A program made the translations under genes and the position numbers. Below, piece by piece: positions 1 to 13,297 of a stretch of 64,000 nucleotides of DNA; within the stretch, counting starts at the first letter, position 1; the number at the start of each line of letters is the position of its first letter. The stretch lies in NCBI GenBank assembly GCA_002914805.1, contig JXTB01000019.1, positions 701,267 to 765,266 of the forward strand, in the 5' to 3' direction. The notes below the pieces were generated by a model. It was not told where the DNA came from. It ran no database searches and saw only the letters and a program-made list of their open reading frames with translations. This stretch comes from Parasponia andersonii (taxonomy: Eukaryota > Streptophyta > Magnoliopsida > Rosales > Cannabaceae).

Positions 1-792
1 TATCCCTCTAGGCTTAATAAGCGACATATGGGTGTCCACTCTGGGTATGGGCTTAGGTGTCAGGCAGGCTATTAGGTATACGTAGTACCATCATCCTGGG
101 TTTTCATAAATGAGACGATGTGAGCTCATGAGTATAGGTTGATTTGTGTCATGTGCATCTGAATTGAATGGTTTTGATTATAGGGTTGATTTGTGTCATG
201 TGCATCTGAATTGAATGGTTTTGGATTATCATATACGTATGTATTGGATTTAAACTAACTATGCAAGAGTTTTCCATCACTAAAATATTTTTGATCGAGG
301 TAATAGTTTTTCCTACTGGGCATTTTATACTCACTACCTTCCTCATTTCCTCAGGTGGTGTCTAATGTGATTTTGGAGATCAAGAGGAGTAAGAGGCCAT
401 CGGGATTATAGTTCGTTATCTTAGTAATGCTTGAAGTATGTTGTCGTGGTATTTGGACTATTTGAGTTTTGTTTTAGTATTGAACCAAGATTACTACTTC
501 CCATTTTTGCTTGTGAACTCATGTATATCATTCTGATGTCTGTTCTGACGTGGATGATAATGATGCTTGGACTTATATTTGATTTACGTTCTTTTCAGTA
601 TTTATTCGATCTATGTTTAATGGTATATATGAACTGTAAGAGAGGTTCATGGGATGAAGTTCCAAATATTTTATCTAAAATGGATTGTTTTATAAGACTA
701 AAACTTTTAAGACATTTTTCAAATAAATCAATGAATTTTTCATCCTTGCAAAATTCCCCTTTTGCCACTAGCCCGGGTTTTGAGTTGTGACA
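1..792 (+). repeat. 3' part of a Tekay/Del-type gypsy 5' LTR
   Basis: The sequence ends in GTTGTGACA at 784-792, directly before a Met-type primer site, so it is the downstream part of a 5' LTR whose start lies left of the window. Its text closely parallels the LTR at 54586-56728 (the shared stretch with GTATGGGCTTAGGT and the GAGCTCATG segment), so both belong to one family. A 47-bp tandem duplication at 137-230 is specific to this copy. Confidence 0.85.
137..230. repeat. 47-bp tandem duplication inside the LTR
   Basis: Two nearly identical copies start at 137 and 184. Both begin GGTTGATTTGTGTCATG and differ by a few bases at the end. The related LTR at 54586-56728 has only one copy, so this is a private duplication. 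Confidence 0.85.
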
Positions 793-799
793 AAAATTG

Positions 800-811
800 T
801 GGTATCAGAGC
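800..811 (+). other. Primer binding site, tRNA initiator-Met type
   Basis: TGGTATCAGAGC lies 7 bases after the LTR end. It is the complement of the 3' end of plant initiator tRNA-Met, the usual minus-strand primer of Tekay chromoviruses. Confidence 0.9.
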
Positions 812-925
812 TTTGAGTTTAACAGCTTGGGTGTATCACTATCAAACTAGATTGAAATTGATTTTATGACAAGCATTCATCATTAACGTATTAATGGTTT
901 GGCATATTGTTTTAGACTTTTAAGG

Positions 926-2000
926 ATGCCTCTGAGAAAAGTTCTGAGGCAATAGTTAGGTGTCGAACCTCCTCGTCTGAATTTCACTCATTTGATCGAG
1001 GCAATACAACATACATTCGCCAAGATGAGCAATCCAGATTATCAGCCTCCAACTTCAAGGGAACGTCAATTGGATTAGTCTGATAATTTCTAGTGGTTCA
1101 TGCGTCTCCAGCTAGGGCAGTTTGATGGTAGGCCAGGAGCTCTCATGGCAATTGCTTAGTTGCGTGAGATAGAAAGGTACTTTCGGGCTCTTGGTACTCC
1201 GGTTGAGTTTTGGGCTGCATTTATTGTTACCCATTTGACGGGGAGTGCCATTCGCTGGTGGGAAATAGTGGAACAGATGCAAGATGTAGTGGGTCTAACT
1301 TAGAGAGACTTTGAACGGACTTTCAAGGCCCAATATGCCAATAAGGATCAACAAGATGAAATGGTGAACCAGTTTGAGACATTGATTCAAGTTAATAGAA
1401 TAGTGAATGAGTACCTGATAAAGTTCACTGAGTTGGTAAGTGTTGCTCTTGGACCGGGTACGAGTGAGAAGTACCGAGTTGCCAAGTTCAGGAGTCATCT
1501 GTATCGGAACATTTTGAACAGAATTGGTACCCAGGCTTTCCATACTCTTGCTATCAAAGAAGGATTAGATTCCAAGAGGAACCAGTGGAGAGGTAATGAC
1601 AGGAAAGTTACCAGAAGGAACCAGGTGCTGTGGTCAGCCTAAGGCACTCCGAATAGTGGGACCTCGAAGAGCAGTGGTTCTTCAGGGGGTGGCAGAGACA
1701 GTCCGTATAGAGGATGTTTCATTTGTGGCCAGCAGGGTCATCGGAAGAAAGAGTGTCCCAACTATTTGCGGAAATCTCCTCTTTCTCAGGGAGGACCACA
1801 GAGGAGCCAATCCGTAGACTTTTACTTCCCCTTAGCCTTATCAATATCAGTACTGCCCTCAGGGTTTTGCTCAGAGTTTTCCGACTCCTCAGGCCTCAGG
1901 GAGTCAGGGTGGGCACAAATATTGTAGTAGTGGTCTGGGCCAGGGAAGGAGCCACAAGGGGAAAGGAAATGTGACTCGCCAAGCCTATGCTTTTACTAGG
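926..2000 (+). pseudogene. gag of truncated Tekay-type gypsy element
   Basis: The start is taken at the first ATG after the primer site (926), opening MPLRKVLRQ. It encodes the retrotransposon capsid-type gag: a retrotrans_gag core around 1130-1560, including GSAIRWWE and a stretch with QYANKDQQDEMV. A perfect CCHC zinc knuckle (C-x2-C-x4-H-x4-C, CFICGQQGHRKKEC) lies at 1715-1756. Several in-frame stops (for example at 1076, 1158 and 1301) and a frame change before the knuckle make it non-functional. The stops sit at Gln or Trp positions, fitting C-to-T decay. Confidence 0.8.
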
Positions 2001-4908
2001 ACATGCGACACTCAGGATCACACCAGCCGAGGTGTTGTTGACGGTATTACCTTTCTTTCACACTCTTAGACACATGTTTTGTTTGATACTGGTACATCCC
2101 ATTAATTTATATCCTTATTATTTGCCCAACTGTTGGGGTTGAAATTTTCTAATTTGGATTATTTATTGTTGTTGGGTACACCTTTGGAAGGAGTAGCTGA
2201 TGTGTCTAGTGTGTGTAAGTCTTGTCGGGTTGTGGTCGATAATAGAAAGCTTCTTGCTGATTTGATTATGTTGCCGATGGAACAGTATGACGTGATACTC
2301 GGTATGGATTAGTTGTCGAAGTATCGAGCCATTATAGACTGTCATAAGAAGCAGGTGACTCTTTTTCCTGGTGATGGCTAACCTATTGTCTATCAGGCTA
2401 GAATGAGTCCATTGAAACGTAGTCCTATTCTAAAATCGTGCATGGATAGAAGGAAGAAACTCGAGTGTTATGGAAACTTGTTTGCCATTGATGGCAAGGT
2501 AAGGATAGACGATCAAAACCTATAATTTTTGATGGTTAGTGAGTATTCAGAGGTGTCTCATGAAGACTTACCAGGGTTACCACCAGATAGGGAGATTAAG
2601 TTCTGCATTGAAATAGTTTTTGAAGCTCAGCCAGTAACTATTCCAGCCTATCACATAGCTCCTGCAGAGATGGAAGAGTTGAGAGAACAGTTGGACGACA
2701 TGCTTTCCAAGCGCTTTATTCGCAGTAGCACTTCTCCTTGGGGTACTCTTGTTTTGTTTGTGAAGAAAGCTGATGGTTCGTTGAGACTCTGTATGGACTA
2801 TAGGAAGTTGAATCAGTTAACAATGAAGAACAAGTATCCTTTGCCAAGGATATACGAGTTGTTTGATCAACTCGGTGGCTCAAGGTTCTTCTCCAAGATC
2901 GATTTGAGATCCGGTTATCATCAGTTGAAGATAAAGGAGGATGATATACCTAAGACAGCATTCAGAACTCGATATGGTCATTTTGAGTTTCTGGTGATGC
3001 CGTTTGGTTTAATGAATGCTCCTGCAGTATTTATGGATCTCATGAATCGGGTCTTCAGGCCGTTTATAGACCGTTTTATGGTTGTAGTCATTAATGACAT
3101 TCTGGTGTATTCCAAGACTCAAGAAGAGCATGCTGAACATCTGGGAATAGTACTTAAGACCTTGAGAGATCATCGGTTGTATGCTAAGAAATCAAAGTGT
3201 GACTTTTGGAGGTCGAAAGTGAAGTTCTTGGGACATGTGATTTCTCATGGAGGTATTTTAGTCGATCCCGCTAAGATAAAAGTTGTTCTAGAGTGGAAGA
3301 GACTGAGAAATATGGCAGAAGTACGAAGTTTTCTTGGTTTGGCAGGTTACTACTGCCATTTTGTGCAAGATTTTTCAAGGATTACCTTGCCTTTGACGAA
3401 GTTGACCAGGAAAGATGCCAAGTTTGTTTGGGCTCACAAAAGTGAAGAAGCTTTTGTCAGGTTGAAGCCAAGCTTGACCACTGCACCAGTTCTTACTATT
3501 CTTGACAGTAGCGAACCTTATATGGTGTATACCGATGCTTCAAAAACGGGTTTGGGATGTATCTTGATGTAGAATGGTCAGGTTGTGGCTTATACTTCTC
3601 ATCATTTGGAGCTACATAAGAGGAACTGTCTCACCCATGATCTGGAGCTTGCAGCAGTGATCTTTGCGTTGAAGATTTGGCGATGTTAGTTGTATGGTGT
3701 GGAGTTTGACATATCCTCTGATCATAAGAGTTTGAAGTATCTTTTTACTCAGAAGGTTCTGAACTTAAGACAGTGAAGATGGGTTGAGTATATGGAGGAT
3801 TATGACTTCGACCTACAGTATCATCCTGGTAAGGCTAATGTTGTAGCTGATGCACTGAGTAGGAAGCCTCGTGGTGCACTAGTTGCACTAGTGTTTGAAG
3901 ATTAGAAGAACTCAGTTGCGATTAGTGACTATAACTTACTGTACTTCGAGAATGAAGGGGTTGCTTACTTAAGCAATATTGTGATTTTACCATCACTTCT
4001 CCAGATTGTTCAACGGAGTTAGTGGCAACACAGGGAGTTGAGGACAATCTAGAATCAGCTTTAGAATGGTAAATAGTTAGATGGTTGGAGCATTAACAAA
4101 TAAGGATTTTTGGTTTTTAGTGGGAAGTTAGCTGTAGTGAATGACCCTATTTTTCGAGAAACCATTCTAACTGAGGCTTACAAATCAAGGTTCGCCGTAT
4201 ATCTAGGTAGTGATAAGATGTACCGAGACTTGTCAGTAAGTCAGGGCTAAAAACCCGAGGCCAGTTGGGTTACTTCAGCCAATGCCAATTATGGAATGGA
4301 AGTGGGACAAGATCACGATGGACTTTGTGACTAGTCTACCAAAAACCTTGAGGAAGAATGACGCAGTTTGGGTGGTAGTCAATCGGTTGACAAAAAGTGC
4401 TCACTTTATTCCGATTCGGATAGACTACCCACTTACTAAGCTCAGTAGACTGTATGTGGAGAACATCATACACTTGCATGGTGTGCCTTCAATTATAGTC
4501 TCCGACAGAGATCCAAGATTCACTTCTAAGTTTTGGAGAGCCTTACAAAAAGCGTTGGGTATGCAGTTGGATATCAGTACGGCTCACCATCTAGAGTCAG
4601 ATGGTTAGTCTGAAAGGACCATTTAGATCCTTGAGGACATGCTACGTTGTTGTATACTGAACTTTGGTGGGAACTTGGATGATCATCTTCCTTTGGTGGA
4701 ATTTGCTTACAATAACAGTTACCAGACCAATATGGGTATGGCTCCATATGAAGTGTTATATGGGAGGCCGTATAGGTCGCCTTTGTATTGGATAGAGCTT
4801 GAAGAGTGTGTTACTCCTAGACTTGAGCTGATTGAGGAGACTACTGAGAAGATCAAGGATATCCGGGAGAGGCTTAAGGAGATTCAGAGTTACCTAAAGA
4901 GTTATGCT
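2001..4908 (+). pseudogene. pol (protease, RT, RNase H, integrase) of truncated Tekay-type gypsy element
   Basis: Domain order is protease (FDTGTSH near 2080), reverse transcriptase ([11 protein letters not shown] near 2790, [13 protein letters not shown] near 2890), RNase H ([11 protein letters not shown] near 3530) and integrase (KWDKITMDFVTSLP near 4305). The longest open stretch is 2529-3572. The RT active site reads V-I-N-D at 3087-3098 instead of F/Y-x-D-D, so one catalytic aspartate is lost. The integrase zinc-binding region near 4230-4250 is partly deleted with a frame change. Stops at 3570, 3686, 3775, 4606 and 4624 add to the decay. The reading ends abruptly at 4908, inside the integrase C-terminal region. 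No chromodomain or 3' LTR follows. Confidence 0.85.
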
Positions 4909-5397
4909 TGTTGACCTACGTGGCTTTCAATTTTGTTTTATTTTGATAATAACAAACATGTGATTTAGTTACTAATAATTGGCTTGAGTTTGTAGTTATG
5001 AAGTTAAAAAAGAAAATGATAAAACTTAAGAAATGAAGTTCTCAAGAATAGAGCAACATTAAAAAAACTCGAAGGATGAAGATGAATGTGAAGAATCAAG
5101 ATTCAAGACCAAATCTAAATAGGTTAAAATTTATTTCCTAGTCTTGTACTTGATTTATTACATTGCACAAAATATTCTCTTTGATGTGGCTCAAAAATCT
5201 CTCAAATGATTTTTCAAACAAATCTTCAAAGAATTAGCTAAACTTTAAATCCATTGATTGTTTGAAAATAAATATCATTTATAATCTAGTTCAAATATTC
5301 TTAAAAGTACATTTTCTTAATATTAAAAATGTTTTGAAAAATGAAGTTTTAAGAACGACCAAATTAGTTCAAAAAAACAAAAAATTTAATTTTTGAC

Positions 5398-5500
5398 TAA
5401 TTTTGGTCGACCAAAATAAAGGCTAAAAATGGCCGTTGGAGCTAAACTGGCATATCAGACTCCAACGGCTAATTTTTTGGTCGACCAAAATTTTAGCAGC
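5398..5500. repeat. Long imperfect hairpin with GGTCGACC palindromes
   Basis: GCCGTTGGAG (5432-5441) and CTCCAACGGC (5460-5469) are a perfect 10-bp inverted repeat with an 18-base loop. Outside them, TTTTGGTCGACCAAAA-type palindromes occur on both sides (about 5400-5416 and 5477-5494), so the stem extends to about 40 bp with one asymmetric bulge. A TATA-like sequence follows about 50 bases downstream, so this may be part of an LTR promoter. Confidence 0.7.
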
Positions 5501-7134
5501 AAGATACCAATAGTCGAAAACGGCTAGTTTTTAAGATGTCTTTAAATAGAGCCAAGTTTGATGACTTAGAAACAGAGAATACAAACAATCCAGTGCTTGG
5601 TATTGGTACTTTATTGTTTTTGAAAATAAGTAGTGAAATAAAATTTGCTAAGCGTGTTTCTTGTTTATAAAAATTGAAAATGAGAAAAAAAATTTTACTT
5701 CTATTTTTAATTTATTTAAACAAAAAACTGAAAGTGAGTCAAAACAAGCCCTAAACGTACAAACTAACTTTGATTTGTAAACTTAACCAGATAAGATTAG
5801 CATCTTTCTTATTGCACAATTTTTCTATAACAGAAACTTTTGTTCCCAATTAATTGTATGTATGACCAAAAAAATTCCTGGTAGCATGCATGGATACATT
5901 TTATTTTTTGTTTTTTTGTTTAAATAAAAAAGAATTTATTCTATTTTAAAAAGTTGTAATCAATTTTTTGAATGGAAGTGAGAATTTTTCACTTCCATTT
6001 TTTTTAAACAAAATAGTAGACCAAGAAAGTGGTATTTTTCTCTAAATCATTTTAAAGTGGTATTTTTGTCAATAACTGTTGAAAATGATATTTGTCTAAA
6101 TCAAATTTTTACAGTAATATGTAAACGATATTTTTCTAAATAAATTTTGAAAATGATATTGTACTAAATACTTTGCTAATTAAGATTTATAGTTATCATG
6201 TTTATGTTTTTCATTTTTTAAAATTACAAGTAATTTAGCGTATTACCAAGCAAATTTCTAATTTTCAAAAATTTTGTAAAAATTTCAAAACCTAAACAAA
6301 ATTTTTGTTTTTGTTTTCAGTTTTTATAAACAAAAAATTGAAAATATATCCAAGCATGACTTAGTAAATGGATTATTACTCTCACTCATGGAGGGAGCAT
6401 AATTTAGTCACTACTCACTAATATCTCTGTTTCTTAAGGATATGCATTATAATTGGGACAAACTGAGCATTTATTTGGCAACTTAAATCTTATAAGATGA
6501 GAACATTTTCTTCTATTTGAATACCCTTTTTTTAGGTGAGAGCTACAAGTGAATAAACTGCGTTAAATTTTGTTATCCTGTGAATACATTAAAGAGCATC
6601 TTTGTCTTTGGTAGGCAATACAATGTGGAAAGCAGTCAAAATAAATTATAAAATGTTGAAGCAGCGTACTGATTCATGCCATTAAATCCGCAAACCTGAT
6701 CATTATTATGTGTTCTGACTATATATTTTATATACTGTGTCTTATTTTACATATATAAATATGTAAACTTATAGTATAGGTATTACCTGCACAGCTGCAA
6801 GTTCTAATGTAGCCTTGGAATCAACTGACAAGGCCAGCTCTAAAATATTCAGTTCCGTAAATAATTATTTTTTGTTTTGTCAACATATAACTAGTAGAAG
6901 AATAACCAAATTCACTTTATATTATCAATTGGCATAGAATCATTAAGCATCTATGGCAGCTTAGGAAAGAACGATGCCCTTCACTCCATATATAGGGTTA
7001 ATTAATTAGATCGAGTTGTCATATATCAATGTATGTGCAAACACAGAATGCAACTATCAGATAATAATGGCCCTCAATTTAGATTTGAAGTGTCAGTATA
7101 TATAGACATCAAAGTGCTAGGGATCCCAAATTAG

Positions 7135-7290
7135 ATTCTAAGGTTTTTAGAATTAATAATGACGTGGTTATGATGTGTGTAAATGTGTCATTTTCTAAAA
7201 TTCACATGGGAATTCTAAGGTTTTTAGAATTAATAATGACGTGGTTATGATGTGTATAAGTGAGTTGTCATTTTCTAATTGATAAAGTAT
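7135..7290. repeat. 77-bp tandem duplication
   Basis: The segment starting ATTCTAAGGTTTTTAGAATT at 7135 is repeated at 7212 with almost no change for about 45 bases. TTCACATGGG appears at 7201 and again at 7321. It is non-coding. Confidence 0.75.
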
Positions 7291-8847
7291 ACAAAATTCA
7301 ATTTCTATTAGAAATGAAAATTCACATGGGAACTTATGACATTCTATCGGTGAATATAAATTCACCAATTAGAAAATAATAATTACCTATCACATAACTT
7401 GTATTATAATTTGAGTACATAAATTGAATACGTAAAATTCTAGATTCATTAAAAAAATGCTATTTTTTTTTAAAATACTACGTTTCTCTACAAAATTTAT
7501 AAAATGAAAATGAATTCGAGATAACCCGACTAAGTAACCAGTCGAGTTACTTTAGATAACTAGTTAAGTTACCGCAAATACCATCTCAAATTCTTTCAGA
7601 GGGAAAAAAAAAAAAAAAAAAACATTCTCAGTTGGTAAAAAGTGCTATATTCCTAAATACCTTCCAAAATAAATCTGATTTTTTTTCAAAATGTTTTGAT
7701 CATTTCTTTCAAAATTATCATTATAAGGAATATTATTGGTTTTGAAACCACTAATAGCAGTATGGATTTCAGATGTAAATCATGCACCATTATTGATTTG
7801 TACGAGGTGTGAAAGATTTTTTTTTTCTTTTTTCCTTTTTTGAGAAGTTACGAGATATTAACTAATAGTTGAGTTCTCAGGTGGCTTGAGGGTAAGGGTT
7901 CTAAGGCAATTGTCTTAGGCCTCACCTGCAAAAGCTTCAAATTACTAATTTACCTTTAAAAATCTCATATATTTAAACTTTCAAAAATTTATATATAGCC
8001 TTAAAATATATAGATAATTAATCTATAATAATTTCAATAGGAGACTAGAAAAAACTTATTCTGGATTCAATAAATCAATGAATTTTTTAAGAACTCATGA
8101 ATTTCTTATTTACTGCAAGAGAAATTGATAGGCTTCTTGCAATTGTTCCAAAGTTGGAATAATTTTTTATTTTTATTTTATTGTATTTGGTTATAAAGTA
8201 TTTTTCTTCCAAAACTATTAATTGTCATTAATTTCGCATTAAACGTCTATTTTCTTAGTTGTAAAGTTGATTTGTTGATTTTTCTTTCAAAATGGCCATT
8301 AATATATTTTAAGCTTGATAAAATACTCTCATAACAAACCCAATCAATATACCCAAAATAGGTTGTCTTAAAAATTTAAAATAATCTTCATTTGAAATGA
8401 TTTTTCATTTTATTTCTTAATTTTATTCTCGATTTTCCTATTTTCTATATTAACATAATTTTAGATTATGTCTTCAAAAATAATAATAATAACTTTACAC
8501 AGAAAATTGTCTAAATTTTTTTATAAATTCAATTTTAGTTCGAGGAATATTTTTTTGTAATTATCGCCTCGCCTAAGGCCCCAAAATTGTTGAGCCTGCC
8601 TAAGTTAATCACCTCTTAATAGAACTTTCATACCTACGACCGCTAGGATCCCTAATATATTTTTCATACCTAGTTGATGTGAGTTATCTCGCACTATTGT
8701 AAATGGCAAAAGAAAAGTGTTACGTATACAATTAATGGGTATTTGTGATGACATTATTATTGCCTTAGTCCGTATGTTAGAATAATTAGGAACATTATAG
8801 CAAGAACTTTTGTGGCCTTTCTTTTTTTTTTCGTTGACAATCGTATC

Positions 8848-11648
8848 TGTCACGACCGAAAATCCAAGACCCTGACTTTTAGTAAATTTAAGTGAAAACA
8901 GTGATAAACAGAAATTCCCAAAATTTTTAAAAAAAGTCGAGTACTTAAAATTTAAGTTTTAATCCTCAAGAGTAAGTAAATTTTAATATTGGACCAACTC
9001 GATAAATTATAACATTATCTACTAATTTAAATTTCTAAGGCATTTTTAATTTTAAATTTTGAGACATGATAAATAATAAATTTTAGAAACTTTTTATTTA
9101 AATCATTAAGTTTAATGAAAGTGTTCAATTTAAAACCATAGGCCCATAATTAAAATAATTTTCATAAAATCATTTCTATGTCTAAGTACTCGATTAAATA
9201 TCGAAATTATCCTTATACATCCACTCAGTAAATATATTACGTATGGCTAAATAAATTTGACTTAGAAAAAAGAGAAAACGATACAGAGTATGAACCAACC
9301 AATGAAGAGGACTGGAACTGCAAGCATACACCAAACATGCTTGCCAAGCCACACGAATATCTGTCACAGAATAATTTGATACCTGAAAGAGGAAGGAAGT
9401 AGGGGGGTGAGCACGTGAATGCTCAGTAAAAAACTCAATTACCTTTTTGGGAAAATTTTTTTTAGTAATTCTCAATACAACAATATGGTTAGTAGTTCTA
9501 GAAAACATCTTAATAAATATGGAGCATTTGAGATATATATAGAAAATCTTTACAGAAAAATCATGCTCAAATAAAAATCAGATATATATATCCAGGTTAA
9601 AACAGATAGAAAACCATAATAAAACAAGCATAGTGCACATCTGCATGGTTAATAATACCGGAAAGTATTTCTATAAATATCAAGTATTTAAACTATTTAT
9701 AGAAAACCATGCTAAAATCAAACTAGATATCCAGGTCAAAACATATAAAAGTCTCAATTTAAATAACTATAATGCACATCACATAAATCAACACATCACA
9801 TAAGTCCTCATCCTCTCATCACAACTAGAGCAACTTATACTACATGTATTGAGTACTCTCTGTCTGACATCTATTTCTGAAAAACTGGAGGGACACCAAT
9901 GTGTCAAATCCTACCGAACCGGAGGGGCACCAAATACCTACGCCTACCGAATGGAGATAGTCAGAAAACAAACCCCGCACGGGTTTACGGGTTCTCACCG
10001 AAGGCGGATGTACTAGTCCGCTTACTAGAATACCGTGATGCCTAAGACGACTCTCATGCCTGATCGTATAAAATGTGCAATATATATAAAGTCTCAAACA
10101 ACTATGCAGTGTTTTGACATCCTAGACATGCTCTGATTTTTTAATTAAAATCCATTTTGTACTTTAAAATCCAAAGTACAGTTTCCATGGCTTTACCAAA
10201 TTCTAAGTATAAAAACTTGTACAAAACCATATTTAAATATATTTAGAGCAGTCTACAATATTTCACAAATTCATAGTTTATTAAAATAACTATTCAATTT
10301 AATAAAATCACAAAATTTCATTTTTCAAGATAAATTCCAATTTAAATGAAAATAATAGAAAACAAAGAAATTGAATCCCCTACCTCGAAATAGTAATTAT
10401 GTTGAGTTAACCATGCTGGAAATATCCTCAATTGATTACTGGGTTGTTCGGACAGTTGTTTTCGAGTCTCGTCTCGTTCACTTGAAAAGTTGACTTTTCA
10501 AACGGAGCCTCGGATTGAGAAACGGAGGTTACCACTGAATTCAGAACACCCAAAAATGTTGGTTTAGATATAAAGTTCATCGAAAATGGGTCCCGGTACA
10601 GAACTGGCCCGTGGCACGCAAAACGGTATAATTCACGAGCTATTTTCTCGAATTTCGTGCTATTTCTGAAAATAGTGATATTTTATATTAAACTTCATAT
10701 CCCGACCTCACTCAGTCCAAATTCGAAGTCAGAACTCAGTTTCGAGGTCCCGAACTCTAAATGGGCTGAAAATCCAAAAATTATAAAAATACCACATTTT
10801 GAAAATATTTAGAAAAATACCATATTTTCATCCCGACAATTAACGATCTTCCAGTTATCGTTTTAACACTTAAAAATCATAAAATTTCATGTTTCAAACT
10901 CCTCTATCACATAGTATAATTTTCTCGGAAAAAATAACTCAATTCCGAAATAATTACGAAAATACCACAAAATTTAAATATTAAAATATTGCTACAGTAG
11001 CCAACTTCTTACCGGAGCCAAGCTGGTGGCCGAGAGTAGTCGGAAATCAAAGATGGAGTCGAGACAAATCCAACGGTGGCAGTGGCGCGGTGATCGGACG
11101 TCGGACGGCGGCACGGCGGGCGAAAAACCGTTCCAGTGGCGAAATCTTATGGCCACGATTTCTACAGCGACAGGCGGCCGTTCACGTCAGCAGCACCCGG
11201 CGCTGGTTCGTCGGCTTCTCTTGGTCACGGCGGATGGGCGCGTCTGGCATGGCGGCGAACGGTAGAGGCTCGGATGAACAGTTTCTGTGGGTGGCTTCGG
11301 GAGGACCTCCGTGGAGAAGAAGAAGAAATGAGGGGTTTTTATGCAATTTTTCAAAACTTTAGCAGTGGGACACGTGGCACAATCTGATTCGACCAAAAAA
11401 ATAAATTTATAAAATTCTACTTTGGCCACAATTTTAAAATATTCTTTCATTTTAGTCACTCCTTAATTATACTTTTGTCCCCAATTTGAAATTTTTTTTT
11501 TCACTTTTACCCCAAATGTATCTAGACATAATCTTGTCTAGATTCAACACCGAATTTTTTTTATTTAATTAATCTAAAAAATAAAATTACCAAAATATCC
11601 TTGAAGTAAAATTACTTAACTACCCTTACAAAAATTTAGGATTTTACA
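8848..11648 (-). mobile_element. Solo LTR of a Tekay/Del-type gypsy element
   Basis: On the - strand the sequence begins TGTAAAATCC (right end 11648) and ends GGTCGTGACA (left end 8848), the same termini as the LTR at 26043-28332. The two share the start region, the GC-rich segment with the TCGGACGTCGGA core (11093-11104 here) and the tail. The 5-bp flanks are GTATC (8843-8847) and GAATC (11649-11653), a one-mismatch target duplication. No gag or pol remains, so it is a solo LTR left by LTR-LTR recombination. At 2.8 kb it is about 500 bp longer than its relative. ORFs inside it are not treated as genes. Confidence 0.75.
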
Positions 11649-13297
11649 GAATCACCCCAGAAAATTTCAAGGAAAAATAATTAAAAAAAAAAAGAAACTT
11701 AGGAAAGTCAACTCCATATTGGCTGCACTGCCTGCACATGGCTTTTGTTATACCTTGTTCATCGATATGTATATATATATAAAAATTGGAACCAGCTTTT
11801 GGAAACACACGTTACAAATTACAATAGAAGCTTAGCCAAAATTTTAATTTTTTTTTTTGGGGAAAAAATCTTTTGTTTTATGATTATCGTATTGTTTTAT
11901 GGCAGATACAGAACCCAACAGATTATAATAACTGATTTTGTTAAATCGCAATTTTGGCTATACTTTCGTGTTGATGTAATGTATTGTAACTGTTCTGTAC
12001 CTAAGAAATATCTGTGAGATAAAATGGTGATGTAGAGTAATGATAGAGAACCAAAATCTCAAATGCAAAAATTTATTAAAAAAATTTACATAAGTGATAT
12101 GACATCATTTTAGCCATGTAATTTTAAATAGTGTGATATCATTTTAAATAAAAAGTAGTTAAAATGCGTGATATATCATCTCGTATAAATTTTTGATGTA
12201 AAATTTTGGTATCTCTATCATTAATGTTCACAAATTAAATTTATAAAATTAGTGTGCTATCTAAAAATAATATTTAAATATTTAATAAATTATACATTAT
12301 GAGTGTTTATAGAATGATAAATTACTAAATAGACATATTATGTCTTCTATATATGTTTTTCATATAGAAGAAGATGCTTTAACATGCATTTACCAAGCAT
12401 ATTTTCAAAATAACTAATTTAAAATTAATATAAATACCAATCATATTTAAGAACTAAAAGTATGTATTATTTCAAATGCACTAAAAGAGAATATAAATAA
12501 GTTTATCAATCAATACTATTTTGTCCTTGTCCGGGAGTGATTCTAGATTATGATTTTAGCTTTTAAAAGTAGTTAGGGAAAAAAGAGAGAGAGGGAGAGG
12601 CATTTACCAAGTCTCTACTTATAATCAGTATATTTTCAAAAATTATTATATAAACTGTTATTTTAAGTAAAATTAAAAAAATAGAATAAATATTACTTTT
12701 CAAAACTGATTCATGATATGCAACCGCAGCAAGAATTACCTAAAATATCATTCTACGACACACAATTTATAATTAACTAAATATATAAATACTACTTTTA
12801 AACAGCGTAATGATACCAAATTGTCTCTATCTTTTTTTTCCCCCTCTAATAGCTTCTTAAAGCTAAAAAAATCCATTAGAGAGTACTTCTAATGGCCACC
12901 ATATTTAACCGTAGAATTCTTCAAGAAAAAAGTGTCATAAATTAGAAAAATAATTCAATTATTGAATGGTTCAAGAATGTGGTAGTATATAACTTTGGGG
13001 GTGTCGGCTCCAGCAACTAGTATTTTTTTTCTATCTTTTTATTGAAGAATATTACTCCTTAAGATATAAAAATAATTAAATAAGAAATGCAATCAGCCCA
13101 ATAAAAATCAATGAAAGGTGACATAGAAATATGAAATCAACCCTAATTTGCATAAACACTAATCCAAGATCATAAACTTCGTGACTTTCATAATAACACA
13201 ATTATAGATCTAGAACGTACATTGTTTATGAAAAAAGTTCGATCAATAAAAATTCACCCATTAAGAAATTGTGTGTTTCTCTCTCTTATGTTACGCT
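11649..13297. other. AT-rich non-coding stretch
   Basis: No gene is recognised between the solo LTR and the Athila-type element. It holds the MITE-like element at 12040-12221, listed separately, and otherwise AT-rich sequence with no clear similarity to anything I know. Confidence 0.5.
12040..12221. mobile_element. MITE-like inverted-repeat element with TA flanks
   Basis: The left end ATGATAGAGAACCAAAAT and the right end ATTTTGGTATCTCTATCAT form terminal inverted repeats with one mismatch and one spacing change. Each end is flanked by TA (12038-12039 and 12222-12223). Internal GTGATATGACATCATTTTA-type motifs are also roughly inverted. The size (182 bp) and lack of coding capacity fit a TA-targeting MITE (Tc1/mariner-like), though the ends are not the canonical Stowaway sequence. 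Confidence 0.55.

Larger units (their letters stand above)
4909..8847. other. AT-rich non-coding stretch
   Basis: No convincing gene is seen. The first few hundred bases, starting TGTTGACC right at the break in the gypsy element, have the look of a copia-type LTR, with a TTTTGATAATAACAAA stretch and a TATA-like TTTAAATAGAG near 5544. I could not find its other end or a target duplication. The rest is AT-rich with poly-A/T runs. The long hairpin at 5398-5500 and the duplication at 7135-7290 are listed separately. Confidence 0.4.

Noticed and set aside
800..811. tRNA-like sequence near LTR ends (also at 28430, 36964, 49197, 57283)
   Set aside because: These are primer binding sites complementary to tRNA 3' ends, not tRNA genes. 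No cloverleaf is present around them.
7900..8600. Possible hAT-like transposon with CTTAGGC-type inverted ends
   Set aside because: The inverted similarity is only about 8-10 bases and no target duplication or transposase text was found.
8605..8853. 82-codon ORF on -
   Set aside because: No recognisable similarity, AT-rich surroundings, and it overlaps the solo LTR end.
11026..11459. Several overlapping ORFs on both strands
   Set aside because: GC-rich part of a solo LTR. Overlapping ORFs there are expected by base composition. Only the antisense similarity to 26407-26667 is kept as a finding.
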